A DNA stretch of 64,000 nt from Aromatoleum bremense (GTDB lineage: Bacteria; Pseudomonadota; Gammaproteobacteria; Burkholderiales; Rhodocyclaceae): the NCBI RefSeq assembly GCF_017894365.1, contig NZ_CP059467.1:4154001-4218000 (forward strand). The letters run 5' to 3'. Shown here piece by piece: positions 25,750 to 32,904 of this stretch. The notes beneath the pieces were generated by a model. That model did not search any database, had not been told where the DNA came from, and was given only the letters and a program-made list of their open reading frames with translations. A program made the position numbers and the translations under genes. Within the stretch, counting starts at the first letter, position 1. Every line of letters starts with the position of its first letter.

Positions 25750-27075
25750 TCAATCGTCATCATGATCGCCGCGCGCGTATTTGAGCCCTGCCGCGAAGTC
25801 CATGACGCGCTGAAGGCCGGTCCAGATCGTCTTCACGCCGGGCTCGCCATCGCCCTTGCGCGCGAGAAAGCCGCCGAGCATCGCCACCAGCCGGATCACT
25901 TCGTTGAGCGGCGGCGGCGTTTCGGGCGGACGGCGCTTGTTGAGGATGAAGGCAGCCTCCCATTCGTCGCGTTCGAACAGCAACTCGGCTTCCAGCTCGG
26001 GGCACGTGCGCCCCAGCCCCATCAGCCGGGCGATGCGCCACGACACCACCATGAACAGCGTCAGCGCCCGCTCCAGGCGCGGCATCGTCGCCAGTTGCAG
26101 CGCCTCGACCTTGCAGCCGTTCTTGAGCACGTGGAAGAACAACTCGATCTCCCACCGCGCCCGATACCAGTCGATCAGTTCAGTCGCCGCTTCGAAGCCG
26201 GCCGCCTCGCGATTGCTCAGCAGCCGCCACTCGATCGGCTTCACGCCCGCTGGTGCGCCGATCTCAAAGGCGATGACGCAGGTCGCCTCGACGCGACCTT
26301 CCCCCGCTTTCAACGTGACGCGCGACGACCACACCTGCTGTCGCACCGCGCGCGCCTTCTGCCCTTTGCGAGAAGGGATCGTGAAGCGGATTTCACCGAG
26401 CGGCTCACCGGCCCTGACGCTGGCCCAGAGTTTGTCGCCGCCGGGCAGCGCACGGTTGTGCTGCGAACGCAGCAGCCAGTCGGCCGGACAGCCGAGATCG
26501 CGGGCACGCATCATCAAGGCGATGATATCGGCCTCACGATCCGCGACATACACCAAGCGGGTGTCGGGCAACTCGGCCGCCCGTTCGGCGATGCGCTCGT
26601 AGCCTTCGATCCAGCGCACGCTCTCGGTGATGCCGCCGCGTGGGCCATCGTCGGCCTTGGGTTCGCGCGCCCACATCCACGCGTCGAGCACGCCCAAGGG
26701 CTCGCGCGCAGGCGACACGGCGTAGGTCGGGTGCAGATACATCCCGCGCTGCGCTTCAAACGACAGCGGTCCCAGTCCTTCGATCGCCTGGCCATTGAAG
26801 TCGAGTTCGGTCGTGTCCTGGATGCACAACACGACCGGGTGGGCCGCCATGCGCGCGTGGGTTTGCGTCAGATGCGGCGCCAGGATGTCGGCCCATTCGA
26901 TGTCGTCATCCGACAGCAACCGGTACGCCGCCTGCGTCTCCGCCCAGCCGCCACAGGCCGCAGGAATGCTGGCCGTCGGCTGCGCCGCCAGCCGTTCGGC
27001 CAGCAACACGGCACGTCGGTTCAGGCGTTGGTCGCCCAGGTCGATGGTTTCAAATTCGTCGGCAGCCCAGCTCAT
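25750..27075 (-). CDS. IS4-family transposase
   Basis: DDE transposase of 441 residues. Catalytic residues are visible as the Asp in CIQDTTELDF, the Asp in LVYVADREADI and the Glu in the YREK motif YRARWEIELFFHVLK (Y-x2-R-x3-E-x6-K). An N-terminal Tn5-like DNA-binding region starts MSWAADEFETIDLGDQRLNR. The start is the ATG at 27075; upstream frame is the pentanucleotide array. The stop codon abuts the left inverted repeat. The gene looks intact, so the element may be active. Confidence 0.92.
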   Translation of the reverse strand: MSWAADEFETIDLGDQRLNRRAVLLAERLAAQPTASIPAACGGWAETQAAYRLLSDDDIEWADILAPHLTQTHARMAAHPVVLCIQDTTELDFNGQAIEGLGPLSFEAQRGMYLHPTYAVSPAREPLGVLDAWMWAREPKADDGPRGGITESVRWIEGYERIAERAAELPDTRLVYVADREADIIALMMRARDLGCPADWLLRSQHNRALPGGDKLWASVRAGEPLGEIRFTIPSRKGQKARAVRQQVWSSRVTLKAGEGRVEATCVIAFEIGAPAGVKPIEWRLLSNREAAGFEAATELIDWYRARWEIELFFHVLKNGCKVEALQLATMPRLERALTLFMVVSWRIARLMGLGRTCPELEAELLFERDEWEAAFILNKRRPPETPPPLNEVIRLVAMLGGFLARKGDGEPGVKTIWTGLQRVMDFAAGLKYARGDHDDD

Positions 27076-27093
27076 GATTCGTGTCGTCAGATC

Positions 27094-27153
27094 GGAACGG
27101 AACGGAACGGAACGGAACGGAACGGAACGGAACGGAACGGAACGGAACGGAAC
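27094..27153. repeat. (GGAAC)12 pentanucleotide microsatellite
   Basis: Twelve perfect tandem copies of GGAAC fill 60 bases between the transposase start (27075) and the right inverted repeat (27182). On the transposase strand it reads GTTCC repeats in the leader. Copy number is prone to slippage and could alter promoter spacing or mRNA leader structure. Confidence 0.97.
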
Positions 27154-27219
27154 GGTCAGGAGCTTACGCAATGACGTTCGCGTTGTGTGTAATGGAATGC
27201 CTTCAATGGGGTACGCCGT

Positions 27220-28092
27220 ATGGACCAAGAAAAACATGCAAGACTTTTTGCCGAACTTAAGCTCGCCTTGTCCCGTACGGGCTCCAGTGATCTTCAAGCG
27301 TGGGGAAAGGTTTCAGCCGCGCGTCTCCCCACGATTGGCAAGCGCCGTCTGAAGAACCTTGGGAGTCTCCTTACCCAGGTTGCCGATTCGGCCGGGGACG
27401 AGTTACGTGGCGCGATGATCGCGTGGCAACAGGGGCGCTTGAGTGGTCACCTTGAGCATCGGGTTGCATCGGGAATCGACGGAACACTCGATCTTTGCAG
27501 AAGCGCTTGGTGTACCGTCGGAACCCTCGGCCGGGCCCTGCTCGACGACCCAAAGAACAACGCGCCTGGGGTATTAGCACTCTCCCTCGGCTTTCTCGCA
27601 GGTTCGGGGGGCGCGGATGGCAACGGCGGCATCCCCGACACGGACATCGCAATGTTCGGCATCGGCGACCACCGCTCGCTGTTCACCCACTCCATCATTG
27701 CCGGCATCGTTGTGGAGGGCGCGATCCTTTCGCTCGCTGACCTCGCTGATGTGGTTTGCGACAAACTCCCAGTTGGCCAGCGCAGCTCTTTTTGGGACCG
27801 TCTGACTGAAGTCAAGGGGCAGTTAGCGCATCAACTTGCGACTGGCGCGAGCGTGGGCATCGCCTACCATCTCACGGTCGACGCGACCCTTCAGCCCGCA
27901 GCCTACAAGGATTTACCGTTCTCAATGCCACTCGAGGCACATCAATTGTTGTTCGCGGTAAATGCTGCCGCGGAGGGGAAAGATGCAGCCATGCGTGTCG
28001 CGACGGTCGGAGAGCGTACGACGGGTGTGGTGGTGGATGGATTCGGCGCGCTGGGTGCTGGCGTTAAGGCACTTCTCGGCACGAAAACATAG
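27220..28092 (+). CDS. Unknown protein with DUF457/YdjM-like metal-site motifs
   Basis: Protein of 290 residues. The centre carries PDTDIAMFGIGDHRSLFTHS (residues 139-158) and later AYHLTVD (H217, D221). This pattern, P-D-x-D, then H-R-x3-T-H-S, then H-x3-D, resembles the metal-dependent membrane hydrolases of the DUF457/YdjM group, so a metallohydrolase or phospholipase-C-like role is possible; the similarity is by motif only. A mostly helical N-terminal part precedes it. It begins just behind the IS4 insertion and is followed 17 bases later by the zinc-ribbon gene, probably one operon. Confidence 0.65.
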   Translation: MDQEKHARLFAELKLALSRTGSSDLQAWGKVSAARLPTIGKRRLKNLGSLLTQVADSAGDELRGAMIAWQQGRLSGHLEHRVASGIDGTLDLCRSAWCTVGTLGRALLDDPKNNAPGVLALSLGFLAGSGGADGNGGIPDTDIAMFGIGDHRSLFTHSIIAGIVVEGAILSLADLADVVCDKLPVGQRSSFWDRLTEVKGQLAHQLATGASVGIAYHLTVDATLQPAAYKDLPFSMPLEAHQLLFAVNAAAEGKDAAMRVATVGERTTGVVVDGFGALGAGVKALLGTKT

Positions 28093-28109
28093 CGGCGGGA
28101 GATTTTCCG

Positions 28110-29090
28110 ATGGGAATCATTACTGACATTCTCGAAACGCTTGCGGTCGGGGCAGTCAAGGTGGCAATAGCTGGTGGCGGCGCACTGGCTCGCATCGGCG
28201 CACGTGTCATAGCTGAAGCTCGCCCCCGCATTGCCGCCGCGGTCAGAGCGGTTCGGGATGACTGGCAACGTCGTCAGGCGGATCGATGGGAAACATCGAC
28301 CTCGTCAGCGGATGTCCGCGACGAACTTCGGGAAATCAATGACCGATTGGCACGACTGGCTATGAGGGCGCGGGGTTCGGGCCTTACTCCCGATGAACGT
28401 TCACAGAAGGAGAAATGGATCTATAGACGAGGTGATCTGCTGGCTGCTCTTCAAGGGAGTGACGAACAGCGAATCGCTGAGTCTATCGCCGACGACCATC
28501 GATCTGAGTACGATGCGCTGACCATTTCAGACCGGACCACGCACTTGCTGCAGTCGACTGTCGGCCAAACCCTCTACGGGAAAAAGTGCCCGAAATGTGG
28601 TTGGCCGATGCAATTGCAGTGGAATCGTCGCCTCGAGGCAATCGGCGCCCACGACATGGGATGGGGATGCACGGGTTGGTACTGGACTCGGAACGGTGTA
28701 GGCCATCGTTGCGAGCATTGGGAATCGTTGGCTCCTCAGGACTACGATGTCTTTGCTCGCGCACGACGCCCAGAATTTTCTGATCTGACTCCTGCACAGT
28801 TTTCAGGGCTTGTTTTAGGTCATTCAGATCAGGTCATTACCCGGATGGACGATGTTCGTAACGACAAAGCGTTGCGTGGGAATGTTGAAGCGTATCGTTG
28901 CCCGGTTCACGGCGAGCCGATGGTTCTACGGAAGAAGAATCAACATTTAGGGCGACTCATGGATATGTATTTTCTGGGTTGCCCGCGCTGGAAAATGGAT
29001 GGTCACGGGTGCGAATACATGGTCAAACTTAAGTCGCCTGCGCAACTTCATGCATATCTTGAGGCATCCACAGGCGAAGGGGTGATTTAA
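28110..29090 (+). CDS. Unknown protein with two zinc ribbons
   Basis: Protein of 326 residues, no family recognised. An N-terminal hydrophobic/amphipathic helix (residues 5-35) leads into a charged helical part (RDDWQRRQADRW). Two putative zinc ribbons follow: KKCPKCGWPM with C187 and C201, and RCPVHGEPMVL with C291 and C301, the second pattern resembling topoisomerase-I C-terminal zinc fingers. Base composition is more AT-rich than the core genome. It is paired with the upstream DUF457-like gene and precedes darTG, suggesting a mobile defence or stress module; this is inference. Confidence 0.65.
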   Translation: MGIITDILETLAVGAVKVAIAGGGALARIGARVIAEARPRIAAAVRAVRDDWQRRQADRWETSTSSADVRDELREINDRLARLAMRARGSGLTPDERSQKEKWIYRRGDLLAALQGSDEQRIAESIADDHRSEYDALTISDRTTHLLQSTVGQTLYGKKCPKCGWPMQLQWNRRLEAIGAHDMGWGCTGWYWTRNGVGHRCEHWESLAPQDYDVFARARRPEFSDLTPAQFSGLVLGHSDQVITRMDDVRNDKALRGNVEAYRCPVHGEPMVLRKKNQHLGRLMDMYFLGCPRWKMDGHGCEYMVKLKSPAQLHAYLEASTGEGVI

Positions 29091-29169
29091 AACATTCTAG
29101 CATTAACAGTGCTGACTTGTTGCGTGATTGCAGCGAACTTAGTGTAATTGGTCATCGTAGGGAGGGCTA

Positions 29170-30195
29170 ATGGAGTGGATTATTGGTTTATTTGTTGTGT
29201 GGCTCATCGGGGAGATGACAGGCGCTTCGTCGAAAGGAAAAAGAAGCGGTGAGGCGAGGGACAAAAATAATGCGGTAAAAGGTAATACTGAGCGTTCAGA
29301 AGAAGCAGAAAAGAAGAGTGCTATAGAGAGAGCACGAAGGCTAAAGGAGCTTGAGGAGGAGATTTCGAAGCCTGTTAGTCCTCCTACCCCACATGATTCG
29401 CAGCCAAATATACAGGTTCCTGATAGGCTGTTGCAATCTCATGTTGAGAAGCTTCCGCGAACAAAGGATTTAAAATGTTTTGAGGTTTCGGATGGAAATA
29501 GCGATTTAGAGTGTCAACCCAAGGAAGGTTCCAGCATCCGCTGCAAAGATCTTTCTGCCTCTGTTCAGTTGAACGGACCCGAAGGTGGGAGCAAACTCGA
29601 TTTAAAAGAAACCGTCGCTTCACATTTTAGTGTGTTCGGAGTTTTCTCGCTGTGGCACATAACGCACCGCAATAATCTTAAAACAATTCTTAGTAGCGGA
29701 ATTTTGAGCAACAGCGGGGCATTTTCTGAATTTCAACCAACTGATATCTCTAATCACGAAGTTCAAAAATGGAGAGATAGGGTTGACCCGTTTTACAATA
29801 GGGCCGTCCATGACTACGCTCCGCTGTATATAAATGTCAGAAATCCAATGCTGTATGTCAAAAAGCATGTGCAAAACGAGCTATGCCTGATTGAAGTGTC
29901 GCTTTCTCTGCTTGAGAGTAGTGAGTTCGTATTTACGGATGGAAATGCAGCTTCACGCGATACTAAATTCTATAAAGACGTTAAGGATCTCGCTTTTCTT
30001 CCTTGGGATGTGATAAGAGCGTCGTACTGGAACGACTTTCCAGATGGGAAGCGAAAACGCTGCTCCGAGGTTTTGGTATATCCGTACGTGGATCCAGCGC
30101 ACATTGTGAGAATTCATTGCGCATCGATGGAGACGCTTGGGGTCGCAAAGAGCTACAACTGCGACGCAGTGATATCTAAGAATATGTTCTTTTAG
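29170..30195 (+). CDS. darT: DarT-like DNA ADP-ribosyltransferase toxin with membrane anchor
   Basis: Toxin of 341 residues. The DarT fold occupies about residues 150-341: SLWHITHRNNLKTILSSGIL (H163, H166), APLYINVRNPMLYV, and CSEVLVYPYVDPAHIV with probable catalytic E300. DarT enzymes ADP-ribosylate bases in single-stranded DNA using NAD. Unusual here is a 150-residue N-terminal extension: hydrophobic segment WIIGLFVVWLIGEM (residues 3-16), a Lys/Glu-rich coiled-coil-like stretch, then a low-complexity linker. GGGAGG precedes the ATG by four bases. AT-rich coding marks recent acquisition. darG follows after seven bases. Confidence 0.82.
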   Translation: MEWIIGLFVVWLIGEMTGASSKGKRSGEARDKNNAVKGNTERSEEAEKKSAIERARRLKELEEEISKPVSPPTPHDSQPNIQVPDRLLQSHVEKLPRTKDLKCFEVSDGNSDLECQPKEGSSIRCKDLSASVQLNGPEGGSKLDLKETVASHFSVFGVFSLWHITHRNNLKTILSSGILSNSGAFSEFQPTDISNHEVQKWRDRVDPFYNRAVHDYAPLYINVRNPMLYVKKHVQNELCLIEVSLSLLESSEFVFTDGNAASRDTKFYKDVKDLAFLPWDVIRASYWNDFPDGKRKRCSEVLVYPYVDPAHIVRIHCASMETLGVAKSYNCDAVISKNMFF

Positions 30196-30202
30196 GAAGA
30201 TT

Positions 30203-30907
30203 ATGGGCGTTATTGTAATAAGCGGAAATATATTCACAAGCAAATGCCAAACTATCGTAAACACGATTAATTGCGTCGGTGTAATGGGTGCTGGCATTGC
30301 GCTAGAGGTTAGACTGCGTTATCCGGATTTGTACGAGAAGTATGTAAAGTTGTGTACGGAAAAGAAAATAGATATCGGTTTGCTCTGGGTGTACAAGGCG
30401 CCGGATAGATGGGTTCTAAATTTTCCTACGAAGCGTCATTGGAAGTATCCGTCTAAGTTGGAGTATTTGCATGCGGGTTTGAAAAAGTTTGTTGAAACTT
30501 ACGAGGACCGTGAGGTGAAGTCTATTGCATTCCCTTTGCTTGGAGCCGATAAGGGCGGCATAGCGCAAGATGTCAGTCTGGAGATAATGCTAGGTTATTT
30601 GAGCGAACTCAACATTGATATTGAGATATACAAATACGATGCATTGGCTAAGGATGACCTCTTTGAGAGGGTGAAGTCGTGGTTGCTGTCACAGGACCCG
30701 GGAGTAATTGCGGAGGTCGCAGGGGTACGAAGGAATTATGTAGAGAGGCTGATTGAGGCTGTTTGTGACCCGAAAATTGTTCAGCTAAATCAGATCGCAA
30801 AAATAGACGGAATTGGTATCAAGACCCTTGAGGGAGTATTCAAGTTGGCGCGAAGCGTGCCTATTGCGACTGAATCGGCTATGCCTGGTCAGCAGTCACT
30901 ACTCTGA
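30203..30907 (+). CDS. darG: DarG-like macrodomain antitoxin
   Basis: Antitoxin of 234 residues. The macrodomain (about 1-150) shows ISGNIFTSKCQTIVNTINCV, GVMGAGIALEV and NFPTKRHWKYPSKLEYL, in which K77 aligns with the lysine needed for removing ADP-ribose from DNA in known DarG proteins. AFPLLGADKGGI closes the fold. The C-terminal ~80 residues (VRRNYVERLIEAV) would be the DarT-binding part, shorter than in long DarG proteins. Overlapping tightly with darT, it completes a toxin-antitoxin pair that acts in growth arrest and phage defence. Confidence 0.87.
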   Translation: MGVIVISGNIFTSKCQTIVNTINCVGVMGAGIALEVRLRYPDLYEKYVKLCTEKKIDIGLLWVYKAPDRWVLNFPTKRHWKYPSKLEYLHAGLKKFVETYEDREVKSIAFPLLGADKGGIAQDVSLEIMLGYLSELNIDIEIYKYDALAKDDLFERVKSWLLSQDPGVIAEVAGVRRNYVERLIEAVCDPKIVQLNQIAKIDGIGIKTLEGVFKLARSVPIATESAMPGQQSLL

Positions 30908-31036
30908 GAGAGCGCCTCCTCTTATTGAGGGTTGATGTAGTCTTCTCGGGTTTGACTGTGGGGCACCTCGAAAAAACTCGGTTCGTCCGCCCTTGGTAAA
31001 ATTACATCGTCCTGAAACCTGCTCCAGCCCACTCCG

Positions 31037-32613
31037 ATGAAACCGCGAAGCGCCATCAAGACCGATCTGTTCGCCGACGAACACCACCGCAAGAAGATCG
31101 ACTCGCTGGGCGACCCACTGGTCGAGATTGAGCCGCACATCGACTTTGCAGCGTTGGCGGCCGAGGTTGATCAGGTGGCGCCGCGTCCGATGAGTGTGCA
31201 GGGCGGCCGTCCGCCGTACCCGACCGAAACGATGGTGCGCATACTGGTGTTGAAGCGCCTGTACAACCTCTCGGATGAGCAGATGGAGTACCAGTTGCTC
31301 GACCGCATGAGCTACAAGCGCTTTTGCGGACTGGCGAACGCGACGAACGTCCCGGACCGCACCACCGTGTGGATCCCGTCTATCGGAATCGCCCCAACCG
31401 GCTGCGCTGCTGGGCGCACTTGCTGCGCAAAGTGCGCGGCCTGGCCGAATCGACCGACCGACGCGCAGCGGGGATCGGCACCGAGATGGCCGGGATCCTG
31501 AAGCGATTGCAGGCAGCGGTGTACGCCGCACGGGCCACCTCGCCACCGCTCCCGCAATGTCATGCAGCCGACATTGCGCAGTTACGCCGGCTGTGTGAAC
31601 GCCACCGCGACGACCCCCATGCGGTGGTGGGCAGTCTCGCCCGCGAATTCCTCAACGACTGGGACGTGATTCTGCGCCCGCTCGACGAGCCGCACCTGCC
31701 GCTGACGAACAACGCGGCCGAGCAGGCGCTGCGCCACTGGGTGATTGCACGCCGCATCAGCCACGGCACGCGATCGGCCACCGGCTCGCGCGCCTTTGCC
31801 CTGCTGGCCAGCGTGATCGACACCTGCCGACGCCGCGGGGCCTGCGCCTGGCGTTTCCTGGGGGCCGTCATTCACGCCGCACGTCGGGGTCTCGCACTGC
31901 CGTCCTTGCCGACGGCTGCGGCATAGGGGACTGAACGGTTACGGCGCGAAGGCCCTATTCGATGGCGTCTCGGCGCAGCTGCTCAAGAAGGGTTTCATCG
32001 CACGTGGCGGTCAGATCATCGACGCCACCTTGGTGCCTGCTCCCAAGCAGCATAACCGCCGCGGCGAGAAGGAACTGATCGAGCAAGGCGCGATGGCTGC
32101 CTCGTGGCGCCCGGCGAAGCGGCGCCAGAAGGACACCGACGCGACCTGGACGAAGAAGCACGGCAAGAGCCACTTCGGCTACAAGCTCTCGATCAACGTC
32201 GACAAGAAATACAAGATTATCCGCCGGATCGAGACCGACACCGCCCGCACGACAGCCAGCACTTTGACAACGTCTTCGACACGAGCAACACCAGCCGCGA
32301 TGTCTATGCCGACCGGGGCTACCCGTCCGAGGGTCGTGAAGCGTGGTTGAAGGAGAACGGCTTCCGAAACCAGATCCAGAGGAAGGGCAAGCGCAACAAG
32401 CCGTTGTCCGAGTGCCAGCAGCGGCGCAACAAGCGCATCGCCAAGACGCGTGCGCGGGTCGAGCATGTGTTCGGAGCCATCGAGCAGATGGGCGGCAAAA
32501 TGCTGCGCACCATCGGTCAGGCGCGGGCAAGCTTTGCGATGGCGATGATGGCGGCCTGCTACAACTTGAAGCGGCTGGTCTATTTCCAGGAGGCCGGAAT
32601 CGAGGCCTTCTGA
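31037..32613 (+). pseudogene. IS5-family transposase, disrupted
   Basis: The N-terminal part (31037-31372) reads FADEHHRKKIDSLGDPLVEI to NATNVPDRTTVW. The gene resumes near 31931 with NGYGAKALFDGVSAQLLKKG and GGQIIDATLVPAPKQ (first catalytic Asp). A frameshift near 32246 moves the C-terminal part to another frame: HDSQHFDNVFDTS, YADRGYPS (second Asp) and RARVEHVFGAIEQM (Glu). A few residues expected at the junction (around TVW) are missing, so the IS66 stretch replaced rather than simply interrupted sequence. Confidence 0.85.
31373..31926 (+). pseudogene. IS66-family transposase (TnpC) C-terminal fragment
   Basis: About 185 residues of the C-terminal half of an IS66 TnpC: RCWAHLLRKVRGLAES, the conserved Glu region in LPLTNNAAEQALRHWVIARR and RAFALLASVIDTCRRRG. 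The N-terminal half and the catalytic Asp residues are absent, and no IS66 inverted repeat was seen. It ends at its natural TAG at 31924-31926, five bases before IS5 sequence resumes. Confidence 0.85.
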
Positions 32614-32904
32614 CGCCAGAAATGGGCTGAATCGCTGGTAGCCGAGGTGATTCTAGGCAAAAACGGGGCAACGCCGCAGTGAAAAGCGGTGATTTGCTGA
32701 AGAAATTGAACCGAATTGGGTCGCGATCATCGTTGCGCGGCAGGATTCATTGAAAATCTCGGGTTATTCGAGGTGCCTACCAGTCTTGACTATATCTCTC
32801 TTCGTGCGAACGTGACTGAAATGCCTGATCAGGTCGACTGGAATACGCACGATTGCGCCTCACCAACATTTTCCGGATGGCGGCTGGTGACACGAGAGTT
32901 GGGT

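Larger units (their letters stand above)
25723..27208. mobile_element. IS4-family insertion sequence with 9-bp target duplication
   Basis: The element spans 25732-27199 (1,468 bp). Its ends are perfect 18-bp inverted repeats, CATTCCATTACACACAAC at 25732-25749 and its complement at 27182-27199. They are flanked by a 9-bp direct repeat CCTTCAATG at 25723-25731 and 27200-27208, the target duplication. It carries one transposase gene and a pentanucleotide array. The insertion lies 12 bases upstream of the gene starting at 27220 and may have cut it off from its original promoter. Confidence 0.93.
30962..32777. mobile_element. IS5-family element interrupted by IS66 sequence
   Basis: The left end GGCACCTCGAAAAAACTCGG (30962-30981) matches the complement of the right end, which reads GGCACCTCGAATAACCCGAG inward from 32777, as imperfect inverted repeats. 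No target duplication was found. Inside is an IS5-type transposase gene split by a ~558-bp stretch of IS66 transposase and further frameshifted, so the element cannot move by itself. It separates darG from relA. Confidence 0.8.

Noticed and set aside
27094..27153. Repeated RSVPF peptide as a protein motif
   Set aside because: It arises from reading the GTTCC array upstream of the real transposase start and is unlikely to be translated.
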